Positions 1 to 9,356 of a stretch of 64,000 nucleotides of DNA are shown one piece after another (position 1 is the stretch's first letter; every line of letters begins with the position of its first letter). A program made the position numbers and the translations under genes. The DNA is from Candidatus Liminaster caballi (GTDB lineage Bacteria > Bacteroidota > Bacteroidia > Bacteroidales > UBA3663). The notes beneath the pieces were generated by a model that was not told where the DNA came from, did not search any database, and saw only the letters and a list, made by a program, of their open reading frames with translations. The DNA is taken from assembly GCA_018065085.1 (NCBI GenBank), contig JAGHUA010000003.1, forward strand, positions 1 through 64,000, given 5' to 3'.

Positions 1-3000
1 GGAGCGGCCCACGACACGACCTGGGCTGTTGGTGTGCCAGTGACCGGCACCGTAGCATGTGGAATATGCAGACGTGTCAGATGTCACAGATGAAGGCACC
101 ACGTCACAGTAGCGGCCATGCTTCAGGCGGGCGATGTTGTTGCCGGATGCTGATGTGAGACCCTGCACGACTCGCTCCGTATCGGTGTGCGGGTCGTAGA
201 TGTGCCACTTGCCATCGGTCGGGCCGATCTGGTTCTGGTATGCCTTCCACCACTCCTTGAACGTGGTGATGTTCACGCCCAGGTTGTCCATGATCTCATA
301 GACGCAGGCGATGAAGCCCTCCAGGCCGAACACCTTGTTCACGCCGGTGTCCTTGTTGTACTCAGTGTCGAGCGTTCCGAAGCTGTCACGCACGCCGCAG
401 GTATAGTCCGGACTGTTACCGAAGCCGTAGATGCGCTGATCGTCGCGGTTGCCATAGTAACAGCGTGATAGGATGGCCATCGTCTTCGACTCCTCGTATG
501 GGATGGAGCCGTAGCCACGGCCACGCATGTGGCAGAGGTTGAACAGATCCTTGTAGGTGTAGTTCATTGCCGAGATAGGTGCGGCTGTCGGGTTGCCCTC
601 TGAGTCGTATCGCCACTCTGATGACGTGGTAGATGTACCCGTACCTCTTCGAGTCTTACGTCCGGCGATTGAGCGCGCCTGTCCGAGATCGTCGAGGCTG
701 ACCGAGTAGATACCCACCAGGGCAGACTCATGCAGCACCCACCCCGGCTCGATTGCCTCGATGTCCGTGCTGTCCACCGCGAAGGCTTCCAGGTTGTCGA
801 AGCCCCTCATGCAGGTGAAGTAGAGCCAGCGGGCACCTGTCGGGATGTCGCGGAACACGTAGTCGCCGTTCTCGTTCTTGAAGTCGATGGGCGAGCCGGT
901 CGTGCCCGTGATGCTGAAGGCATGCACGCTCAGCACCTTGTTGTTCGCGTCGGTGAATACCGCGCCGTATGTCGCGTTGATCAGTCCGATGTATCGGGCC
1001 TGCTTGCATCCGAGCACGTCCAGACGGTACACTGCACACGATGCCAGCGTGCTGATGGCATCCTCAGGCATTGCTGCACCCACACGGCAGACGTTACAGT
1101 TCAAGCCCATGTAGTCGCGGTAGAGCAGCGTCGAGAGCTTGCCGCCTCTCTTGACCGTCCACGTTGCCTCAGGCTCGTCGTGGCCGTAAGACAGCAGGGT
1201 GTGCTTCTTCTGGTTCTTGAAGTCGTTCACGCCCTTATACCAGAAACGAGGCACGCGGATGAAGAAGTCATAGCCCACACCGAGAGCGTCGCCGTTGTCG
1301 CTTGACTCCACGTCGTCCGGCATGTAGCGGTAGTCCTTGGTCGATATAGGCTCCACCACCATCGTGCCCTTCGCGGCGTTGTATTTGCCGCGCACTGGCA
1401 GGCAGCGCTTGCGGAGTGCCAGGATGTAGCCGGACGGCTCGTAGTCCTTGCCCGTTCCGTAGCCCGTGCCGTTGTCGAGGTTGGTGATGTTGGCCGGGTC
1501 TGTCTCCAGATCACTCTCCACGTAGTCGGAGTAGAGCGCGTTCTTGACAGCGAGCTCAGGGAATGAGCGCTGCCATGAGTTGATCAGCTCCTCCTCAGTG
1601 TATGACAGCAGTCTGCACTTGCCGATGATGGCCGGTGTCGATTGCTGTGTCATCGTAGCGTCGAGACCTGCCAGCTTCATTCCTGCCAGCTTGGTCATGA
1701 TGTCCGCGTTCACTGTAGCGTTCACGCCTGTGACGCGCACGGTCTTGAGCTTCGAGCCGGATGCAGACGCGAGCGTTGTCAGCAGCTCCCAGCCGTTGAT
1801 CTGTGGGCAGTCCTCCACCACGAGCGTGTCGATGTTGGCCGCGTTCTGGAACGAAATGCCCGAGCGCGTGAGGTTTTGCAGGAAGCGCATCTGTAGGTTC
1901 TTGTAGGTCGATGGCAGTTGCAGGCGTGTGATCTTCGAGGCTTCGGCCAGCACCACGCGCTGAAGCTGTGAGTCGTTACCCAGCAGCGTGATCAGGCGCG
2001 GGCAGTAGGTGGCGTTCACCGTCGTGATGTAAGTGCGACGGATGTCCAGCTCCTCCAGGAACGGCATGTTTCCGAGGTCGAGCGTCGTCAGATAGCCCTC
2101 GTTGTGGTTGGTCGGCACGTATGACGCGCCACCGATCACGAACTTGCGCAGCAGCTTGAGCTGAGCGATGTCCCACGAGTAGGCCGATGGCGTTGCCTCG
2201 TGGATGTCCAGCTCCTCCAGCTTATCAGCACCGAAGATGTAGAGCTGAGTGCCCGAGCCGCTGTTGGTGGTGTAGGTCCTGAGCGTTGCAGTCTCACCAG
2301 CTTCGAGATATACGGAGTCGGTGGCCACGTTCGCGCGGTCCACGCCCACGCCGAAGTATCCGGCCTTCGCTGCCTTGATGTAGATCTTGATGTTGGTGCC
2401 GGTGACACGCATTGACATGACGCTGTTGAAGAGGTCGCCCGTCTGGTAGAAGCCATCACGGAAGAGGAAGCGGGTGCGGATGAACTCCTTCAGGCGCTGG
2501 ATGCTCAGTCCATGGAGCGCGTAGAGGTAGTTGACAGTCGAGGTCGCTGTCCTCACATACTTGCGCTCGCCGTCGAACGAGCTCACCAGCTTCGGCCACT
2601 TGCTCAGGCGGTCAGTCACCCAGTATTTCACCAGGCCATCGTAGCTGAACGGACGGATGCCGCCCGTCTCCACTGCACGCATGTCTGCCACTACCTTGGC
2701 CAGGCTGATGGTCTTTGATCCATAGTCGTCGAGCCAGTATTCGCCCGTCGGTCCTGCGTTGCCTATCTGTGAGAAGATCACGCTGTCGTGGCCCTGATAT
2801 ACGCCACCCTCGTCATCGTTCGGGTCGAGCAGGACGGGCACGGTCAGGCCGCAGTCGTTGTCTGATCCGAGAATTGTGTCACCGTCGTACAGATGCTGGA
2901 ACGATGCACGGATGAGGTTGTCCATATACATGTAGAACGAGATCATCATGTTCTTGCTTCGCTGATCCACGGCGGCGAGGTAATCGGTCACGGCCGCATA

Positions 3001-6000
3001 GCACAGAGTCGAGTGGACGTTTGCCTCCTTGTGAAGCTCACGCTGCCACTTGGCGAGGCGGTTGGCCTTGGTGCCAGGGACAGACTGTCCTCCGAGGTTG
3101 ATGGTGCCGTCTGCCTCCGTGAGGTGGTGATTGCAGTCCTGACAGAAGCGCAGCCACTTGTAGAGGTTGTACGGCAGTTTCTGTCCGCTCTCGTAGAGGT
3201 CGTTCAGATCATCATCGTCCGGGTATCGGCTCTCGAAGTATGCCAGCCAGGTCGGGGTGTCACCGCTGCCCAGCATATCGTCCACGCCGTTCACGCCCTG
3301 GAACCAGTCGAGCGCGTCATATTTCAGCAACTCGAAGCACTCCACGGGGTTGAGACAGTCGCCCTGTGCGGTCCACTGTCGCGTGGTCGTATTGAAGTAG
3401 AAGCGGCCGGTGGTATCGTCGAAGCCTGCACTCACGTAGTGATAGTAGTGGTAGTCGTGGCCATCGTCAGACGTTGCTGACGGGTTGCCGTCGTAGCGGT
3501 ACGTCTTTCCCAGGTCGAAGTCCTGCACGGCAGCGTTCATCTGAGCGAGTGTCTTGTCAGTCTCCACGAAGTCATCGACGGCTGGCACCTCATGGAAGGA
3601 GCCGCGCTTGTTGTCGCGGTAGAAGCGGACGTTCGGGCCGCAGAACTCGCTGAACATGTAAACCTTCGAGGCATCCATGGTCGCGTATTTCTCTGCCACA
3701 TACTGAGAGGCGCGGAGAGTGAGGAGTGACGACTTGTTCACCCCGTCCTCCTTCCTGGTCAGCACTACCTCCACGAAGTCGCCATAGCTGAGACAGCCCG
3801 AGTTGTAGCCGGACACGGCCTCAAAGCCGAAGACCTTGGCATCGCCCTTGTCCTCGTTCCAGTTGCCCTTGGCGTGGAAGTAGCCATAGGACGGACTCGT
3901 CGCATCCTCACTGAAGCGGTCGGTGCGGAAGAAGGCCACGGGAGTCGAACAGATCGACGTGTTGATGATGTTCGCCGGTTTCTTGGCATCGTTGGCCACC
4001 TGAGCCGGTGTCATGTAGTCATCGCCCAATGCACGCTGTAGCTCATTGAAGAGCTGGGTCATCGCGCCGTTGTTAGCGCCACCGCTCTCAGAGTAGTCCA
4101 CCTTGACCGTGATGATGTTCGTCGGCTGTGAGTTGTCGAGCACCTGCACCTTCTTCTTGGCAGCGTTGGCGGCGCAGGCGTTGTACTTGGCCAGCTCCTC
4201 GCCGCTGAACTCCTCCGGCTTGTGGATGAGCGTCACGGTGGCCGTCTTGAGCTTCATCTTCACGTTCTTGATTGGACGCTGTGATGATGTCGTACCCTGA
4301 TTGGTGACAGTTGCACCACGGGCCACGAAGTCCTGCCACGGACGATCCGGGAAGTAGGCATACACGTCGAGGATGGTGGCCGTCTTCTTGTCTCCGTTCA
4401 GCTGCTCGATATACTCAGGGTAGTGGCGCTTGAAGGTCTGGCCGTTCACCACGCTCTCAGAGTCATCCGTTGCCGCGTTCTTGCACAGTACGAAGTATGG
4501 CAGGCCGTTGTTGTAGAGAGCCGAAGCCTGGGGTCTGTTCATCGTCGTGTTCTCGCACGTCTGGGGAGCCATGACGCTGTTGAACTGATACTCCTCGATC
4601 ATGTCGTCCGTGTTGAACATCTTCAGCAGGTAGTTGTTGAACGCCTGCTCGAAGCCGTAGTACGTCTGCCATGCCTTGATGTTATAGAGATACAGGTCGC
4701 CCTCGCGTCCGTTGAACGTGATCTGAGTGGCGTGCATGTTGTTCTGGAAGTCGCCCGCGTCATAGTAGCAGGCACCGATCTCCTCGCCGTCGAAGAACAG
4801 CTTCACGATACCCTTGCCCGCCATTGACGAAATGCTCGAAGGCTCCACCACGAGGGCGATGTTGGTTGGCGTGCTGTCCTGGATGTCTGCCACGATGGTG
4901 TGTGACACCGTTGCACCGTTGTCGGTAGTGAAGACGAAGCTCTTGCCGTCGAGGTAGAAGCCCACGCCGTTCTGGATGCAGCTGATCAGACGGGTGGCAT
5001 CGTCTGCCACGTTCTTCTTCATGACGGTCATCTGGATGGCCATGCCGGTCGTCTCGATGTACTGGTCATTGAACGGAGAGTAGCGGAGCGTGCCGGTCAT
5101 GTCTTCAGCTACTCTGAGCGCCATGTTGCCCGGGTCGTTCTCTGTGCCGTAAGCCTCCGTTCCGAACGAGTCACGCACGAAGCCGTTGGTCGAGTAGTTG
5201 GAGCCGGACACGTCGAGGCGCACGCCGTTGTTGCTGATGGTGTGGTCTGCCTCCGCGTTCGAGCGGCTTGAGAAATCCATGTCGAATCGCAGCGAGGTGG
5301 TCACCTCCTCGATGTCCAGGAGTGAGCCGATGACGCGGAACACAGCCTTGCGTGAAGATACAGCTGCACATGTCACGTAGAAGCTCAGCGTCTCAGATCC
5401 ATCGAACTTGACACCCGTCACCTTGTGCTTGTAGGTATAGACCTGCGAGCGGTAGGCGATTGTCTGGCTCACCTGCTCATCGTTGAGCATGACAGTGGCG
5501 CGCGGGCTGTTGCTCTTCGGGTCATAGACCGCGAAGTTGATCTCCACCGTCTCGTAGAGTCTGGCTTCCGCGTCGGCCTTCTCGCTGTACCACTGCACGG
5601 CCACGACGGGGGTGTTGTTGCCCTCCTCGATGCACATGATCGTCGTGTAGAGGTAGTTGCCGACCACGCCTGAGGCCACATCTACACCATGCACGCGGAT
5701 AGGGTATGCGCCATGGCTGAGCGTCTTGCGGAGGCAGTCCTTCGGGTTGATGCTGATGCTGTGGCTGTAGGTATCGGTCACTATTGCCGTGCCGAGCACC
5801 TGCCACCTTCCGTCCAGGTAGATCTCCGTCGTTGCCTCGATGCCCTTGTCTGAGGCGTTGTTGGCGAACTTGTAGAGCGGGATGGTCTTCGCCGAGCCGC
5901 CCTTCTGCACGCTGGTGGCCTGCGTATATGAGAGCGTCTGCACCGAGGTACAGGTCACGTCCACGGCTGTCACGTTGATGTTGCGGCTGCCCGAGTTCTC

Positions 6001-7902
6001 GCTGTCATCGTATGCCACGAAGCGGAAGCGGCGCGTCTGAGCGGTCAGGAAGTAGGCCGACATGTCGAAAGTGAAGTCGTAGGTCTCGATGGACGGGCTG
6101 GATGCCTTGTTCATGGTCAGCGACTCAAGCAGCTGGGCCGTGTCGCGGTCGTAGATCTCCACGCGCTCGATGTTGTTCAGCAGCTCATCGTTGCCCGATG
6201 TGGTAGCCGAGCGGACGGAAGCCTCGAGCACGACTGAGCCACCCGCCGAAGCGTAGAGCGGCGAGTCCTTGAAGGCCATCGACACCACGGTGCCAGTGCC
6301 ACCGCCCGTGCCGGTACCGACGGGGAACTGAGCCTCGTCGCCGATTTGGTCGCCTGCCTCGTTCACGAGTGCGAGCTTCACCACGCCCTGAGTCTCTGTG
6401 TCCACCTTCACGCCCGTCGGGATGTGCTCGAAAGCACCGCCGGTGGACAATGCCTCCTTGCCGCCCTCCTTGGGCGCGTCCTCCGTCTTGACCTGCGAGT
6501 CGCTGCCGCCGAAGTCACGCCAGAGGCCGATGGTTCCGAAGTCTGCCACGTTGCCGCAGAACATCTTCGTCTCGCGCTTGTTCTCAGCCACCGAATAGGA
6601 AATAATGAGGCCCGTCTTGGCGTATGTCACGCCGCTGGTGCGCTGGAAGGCCTGGAGCGCCACGACAGCAGACTCCAGCGTGTAGAAGCTGCCAGCCGAA
6701 GGAGGGCCGACCGTCTCTTCCATGATGATATACGCCTGTGATCCGTTAGGCAGAGAGCCGAAGTCCTGCCAGTTGTCCGTGTTGAGCCAGTTGGTCTCCG
6801 TCACGCTCTTGCCCACGTACTGGTAGGTCTTCCACACCCCTGCACTGAGCTCGAAGGAAATGATCAGACCGGCTGCAGCCACGCCTGCCTTGTAGGTGGC
6901 ATGAAGTGCCGACAGCTTAGTGTTGAGCGCGTCACACAGCACGTAGTAGCCCACCACGGGCACCTCGTTCGTGACGTTGAAGATGCCAGCCTCTCCTGAT
7001 GCTGCACCGTACTCCGTCCAGTTGGCCGTGCGTCCTAACTCCTGAATGGTCGAGCCAGAGAACTGATACGACTCCCATCCGGTCACTCCCTTGAAGGTCA
7101 CGATGAGACCGTCATGCACCAGGTGCACGTAGGGGGAATTCTCCACGGCTGCCTTGGACATGAGAGTCTTGACCATGGTGGCCAGATCCTCCACGTCCTT
7201 CCATGCCTCGCCCTCCATGCGGAAGACGATCGACTGACGGGTCTTGATCTCCTGGTTGAGATATTCCATGATCGCGTCATCTGCCTCAGACAGCTCTCTG
7301 ATCTCATACTTGCGTTCGTTGTTCTCTTGACGGAGGTCTTCGATGTCAGTGGTGTGCTGACGCATTTCGTCATGCAGGGAGTCATCCCATTCTGACAGCC
7401 ATGTGTTGATCTTGCTCAGAGCGTCAGAAGCTCTGAAGCCCACCGTCGAGATCTCGCTGCTGAGCGAAGACAGGATGCTGTCCAGGTCCTCGCTGTCCTC
7501 GATGCCATCGAGGAACTTGACGATCTCGTTGAAGTTGTCGATGGCCTCGCTTGCAGAGTCACCGATGAGCGAGTTGAGCCGCGAAGCGAGAGCCGTCACG
7601 TCCGAATTGGTAGCAGTGAGCTGAGACTGTAGCCCGTTATTCATTGACAGCATAGCCTGAGCCTGCTGTCCCTTGTACTGCTGAAGCTCTGCTCCCAGCT
7701 GGGTGAGAAGGCTGTGAAGGCGGTCGTCCTCCTTCTCACGGGCGGTTGCCTCCTGCTGGATCTCTGCTGACGTGTTCACCTCGTTGATGCGCTGACGGAC
7801 GTACTCGAAGAGCTGAGCCACGAGGATGTTGGTGACCTCGCCTTCAGTCTCTGCCGCCTCGATCTGCGCGATAAGTGCCAGAATGTTCTGTTCTGTAGTC
7901 AT
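1..7902 (-). CDS. Giant phage tail fibre / receptor-binding protein, 3' end outside window
   Basis: This frame is open from the ATG at 7902 to the window edge: 2,634 codons and no stop, which is why the ORF track omits it. The N-terminus (about residues 1-230) is polar and helical, rich in Glu, Gln and Leu, and suits attachment or coiled coil. A LamG/concanavalin-like region lies near residues 870-1050. Leucine-rich-repeat-like strands lie near 1880-2020 (for example LEELDIRRTYITTV). The last 400 residues resemble FGE/C-type-lectin folds (YGFGNSPDYTCGVRDSFGTL, FKEWWKAY). The visible end is SPGRVVGRS, the start of the motif found in variable regions of Bacteroidetes DGR target proteins. Its position after the tape measure fits an adhesin. 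Domain names are by eye. Confidence 0.85.
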   Translation of the reverse strand, partial: MTTEQNILALIAQIEAAETEGEVTNILVAQLFEYVRQRINEVNTSAEIQQEATAREKEDDRLHSLLTQLGAELQQYKGQQAQAMLSMNNGLQSQLTATNSDVTALASRLNSLIGDSASEAIDNFNEIVKFLDGIEDSEDLDSILSSLSSEISTVGFRASDALSKINTWLSEWDDSLHDEMRQHTTDIEDLRQENNERKYEIRELSEADDAIMEYLNQEIKTRQSIVFRMEGEAWKDVEDLATMVKTLMSKAAVENSPYVHLVHDGLIVTFKGVTGWESYQFSGSTIQELGRTANWTEYGAASGEAGIFNVTNEVPVVGYYVLCDALNTKLSALHATYKAGVAAAGLIISFELSAGVWKTYQYVGKSVTETNWLNTDNWQDFGSLPNGSQAYIIMEETVGPPSAGSFYTLESAVVALQAFQRTSGVTYAKTGLIISYSVAENKRETKMFCGNVADFGTIGLWRDFGGSDSQVKTEDAPKEGGKEALSTGGAFEHIPTGVKVDTETQGVVKLALVNEAGDQIGDEAQFPVGTGTGGGTGTVVSMAFKDSPLYASAGGSVVLEASVRSATTSGNDELLNNIERVEIYDRDTAQLLESLTMNKASSPSIETYDFTFDMSAYFLTAQTRRFRFVAYDDSENSGSRNINVTAVDVTCTSVQTLSYTQATSVQKGGSAKTIPLYKFANNASDKGIEATTEIYLDGRWQVLGTAIVTDTYSHSISINPKDCLRKTLSHGAYPIRVHGVDVASGVVGNYLYTTIMCIEEGNNTPVVAVQWYSEKADAEARLYETVEINFAVYDPKSNSPRATVMLNDEQVSQTIAYRSQVYTYKHKVTGVKFDGSETLSFYVTCAAVSSRKAVFRVIGSLLDIEEVTTSLRFDMDFSSRSNAEADHTISNNGVRLDVSGSNYSTNGFVRDSFGTEAYGTENDPGNMALRVAEDMTGTLRYSPFNDQYIETTGMAIQMTVMKKNVADDATRLISCIQNGVGFYLDGKSFVFTTDNGATVSHTIVADIQDSTPTNIALVVEPSSISSMAGKGIVKLFFDGEEIGACYYDAGDFQNNMHATQITFNGREGDLYLYNIKAWQTYYGFEQAFNNYLLKMFNTDDMIEEYQFNSVMAPQTCENTTMNRPQASALYNNGLPYFVLCKNAATDDSESVVNGQTFKRHYPEYIEQLNGDKKTATILDVYAYFPDRPWQDFVARGATVTNQGTTSSQRPIKNVKMKLKTATVTLIHKPEEFSGEELAKYNACAANAAKKKVQVLDNSQPTNIITVKVDYSESGGANNGAMTQLFNELQRALGDDYMTPAQVANDAKKPANIINTSICSTPVAFFRTDRFSEDATSPSYGYFHAKGNWNEDKGDAKVFGFEAVSGYNSGCLSYGDFVEVVLTRKEDGVNKSSLLTLRASQYVAEKYATMDASKVYMFSEFCGPNVRFYRDNKRGSFHEVPAVDDFVETDKTLAQMNAAVQDFDLGKTYRYDGNPSATSDDGHDYHYYHYVSAGFDDTTGRFYFNTTTRQWTAQGDCLNPVECFELLKYDALDWFQGVNGVDDMLGSGDTPTWLAYFESRYPDDDDLNDLYESGQKLPYNLYKWLRFCQDCNHHLTEADGTINLGGQSVPGTKANRLAKWQRELHKEANVHSTLCYAAVTDYLAAVDQRSKNMMISFYMYMDNLIRASFQHLYDGDTILGSDNDCGLTVPVLLDPNDDEGGVYQGHDSVIFSQIGNAGPTGEYWLDDYGSKTISLAKVVADMRAVETGGIRPFSYDGLVKYWVTDRLSKWPKLVSSFDGERKYVRTATSTVNYLYALHGLSIQRLKEFIRTRFLFRDGFYQTGDLFNSVMSMRVTGTNIKIYIKAAKAGYFGVGVDRANVATDSVYLEAGETATLRTYTTNSGSGTQLYIFGADKLEELDIHEATPSAYSWDIAQLKLLRKFVIGGASYVPTNHNEGYLTTLDLGNMPFLEELDIRRTYITTVNATYCPRLITLLGNDSQLQRVVLAEASKITRLQLPSTYKNLQMRFLQNLTRSGISFQNAANIDTLVVEDCPQINGWELLTTLASASGSKLKTVRVTGVNATVNADIMTKLAGMKLAGLDATMTQQSTPAIIGKCRLLSYTEEELINSWQRSFPELAVKNALYSDYVESDLETDPANITNLDNGTGYGTGKDYEPSGYILALRKRCLPVRGKYNAAKGTMVVEPISTKDYRYMPDDVESSDNGDALGVGYDFFIRVPRFWYKGVNDFKNQKKHTLLSYGHDEPEATWTVKRGGKLSTLLYRDYMGLNCNVCRVGAAMPEDAISTLASCAVYRLDVLGCKQARYIGLINATYGAVFTDANNKVLSVHAFSITGTTGSPIDFKNENGDYVFRDIPTGARWLYFTCMRGFDNLEAFAVDSTDIEAIEPGWVLHESALVGIYSVSLDDLGQARSIAGRKTRRGTGTSTTSSEWRYDSEGNPTAAPISAMNYTYKDLFNLCHMRGRGYGSIPYEESKTMAILSRCYYGNRDDQRIYGFGNSPDYTCGVRDSFGTLDTEYNKDTGVNKVFGLEGFIACVYEIMDNLGVNITTFKEWWKAYQNQIGPTDGKWHIYDPHTDTERVVQGLTSASGNNIARLKHGRYCDVVPSSVTSDTSAYSTCYGAGHWHTNSPGRVVGRS

Positions 7903-7915
7903 GGGATAAAATGTA

Positions 7916-9112
7916 TTAGTTGAACTTATTGTTGAATTGATAGCTGAACAGGCGCGGACGTGTGAACCTGAGGTTCGCCGTTGTCATGCCGTTGCGGTCG
8001 TCGCCTTCCACTGCCTTGAACTTGACGGTGTAGGTCGTCGGCTCCTTCGATACGACGGGGTACTCCGTATTCTCCACCGATGGGATCACCTCGAAGTCCT
8101 CGCCACCTACAGACAGGAACACCTTGTCAGAGGTCAGCATGTCCTTCAGGAACTCGCGCTCAGCCGGTCGCTTGACACCCGTCGTGATGGTGAAGACGGG
8201 CACCGTCTGCTGTCTGATCCGCGCGTCGTAGTAGGAATCCGTCACGGGGTCGTATCTGAGGAAGCTGCTGCCCGTCTCTTCGTCATCCTCCACTGTCTCC
8301 TCCGAGCGCTTGGCCTCGCCCACCATTTCGATGCACTCCATGCAGCCGAACGAGTTGCGGAACGATACCAGGTAGCGCTCCTTGGCGGGCGCTGCTCGCT
8401 CTATCTGCACGATGGCCGCCAGATTTCCCTGGGGCAGACCTGAGTCCACACCCACATCCGTCCACACCTCGAAGACCGAGCCGAGCACGCCGAGCACGTC
8501 GTAGAAATAGGCGCGCACGGCTGCCATGTCTATCGCGTAGAACATGTTCGTGACACCTGGCAGCACCAGAGACTGGCCGCTGATCCGCTCGCGTATATGC
8601 AGCGAGTTGTCGTCGCACGGGTAGATACACCACAGCAGGCCCAGCTCACTCTCCCGCATGTTGATGCGGTACTCTGAAGAGCGGGCAGTCATGAAGAAGT
8701 TGCCATCCATGGCCATGAAGCGACGGGTGAAGATGTTCCACCCTTCCCTTGCACACTTGCGCCACACGCGCTTCGACACGCCACCGTTCCAGACGGTGAT
8801 GTTGTTTGACCATCGCACGCCCTTATCGTTCGTCACCACCACCGTGGCCAGGATGCGGTGATCCGTCTGCACTGGCTGGTGGATTAAGTCACCTGCCACC
8901 TCCCAGTCGCTGCTCTCTGTGAACAGGGGCTTGAAGATGTCCGAGATATTGACCGAGAAGTCGCCGTTGCCGTTGCCGGTGTACGCCGTGGCATTGCCCA
9001 CCATGACCTTGTACTCAGCGACGGAGCCGTCCGTCACGTTCAGCATGATGGGGTTGCCGCAGAAGAAGTGACTGCCCGCTCCTGGTTGTGATATGTTGCA
9101 CGTCATAGTCAT
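7916..9112 (-). CDS. Phage tail-associated protein, unknown
   Basis: 398 residues, between the 66-aa protein and the giant fibre. It starts in an ATGA overlap with the gene upstream, so the two are translationally coupled. The sequence is beta-rich with no signal peptide or membrane span and no catalytic motif I recognise. Segments such as TYTVKFKAVEGDDRNGM near the C-terminus look like Ig-like strands. Its place among tail-tip genes suggests a baseplate or tail-tip component. Function is inferred from context only. Confidence 0.75.
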   Translation of the reverse strand: MTMTCNISQPGAGSHFFCGNPIMLNVTDGSVAEYKVMVGNATAYTGNGNGDFSVNISDIFKPLFTESSDWEVAGDLIHQPVQTDHRILATVVVTNDKGVRWSNNITVWNGGVSKRVWRKCAREGWNIFTRRFMAMDGNFFMTARSSEYRINMRESELGLLWCIYPCDDNSLHIRERISGQSLVLPGVTNMFYAIDMAAVRAYFYDVLGVLGSVFEVWTDVGVDSGLPQGNLAAIVQIERAAPAKERYLVSFRNSFGCMECIEMVGEAKRSEETVEDDEETGSSFLRYDPVTDSYYDARIRQQTVPVFTITTGVKRPAEREFLKDMLTSDKVFLSVGGEDFEVIPSVENTEYPVVSKEPTTYTVKFKAVEGDDRNGMTTANLRFTRPRLFSYQFNNKFN

Positions 9113-9309
9113 CCGTAGATTGTAGAAACAGCCGGACCATCCACCGACACCGAAGCGTCGCGTCCAGAGAGCCAGCTGTCCCTCTCTGGTGATGGCGTTG
9201 TCAGGAACTCACGGAAGTCGGCGCGCGTTCCTATATGGTCACGTCGCCAGGCTGCATACAGCTCAGCCGCCTGACCGGTCTGAGGTGCGAGGTTTACGTT
9301 TTGCTTCAT
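9109..9309 (-). CDS. Small phage tail-region protein, unknown
   Basis: 66 residues (MKQNVNLAPQTGQAAELYAA...). It overlaps the next gene by four bases (ATGA). It is separated from the 719-aa gene by about 47 AT-rich bases containing no gene. It has no membrane segment or recognisable domain. A conserved position in the tail operon and the start-stop overlap support it as real. It may be a small linker or assembly factor, which is a guess. Confidence 0.65.
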   Translation of the reverse strand: MKQNVNLAPQTGQAAELYAAWRRDHIGTRADFREFLTTPSPERDSWLSGRDASVSVDGPAVSTIYG

Positions 9310-9356
9310 GGGGCAAAAATAGGGTTAAAAGTTGAAAAGATAAAAGACAAAAACAA

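Noticed and set aside
9314-9321. TATTTTTG promoter-like box before the 66-aa gene
   Set aside because: Only about five bases from the ATG and no -33 element at the right distance.
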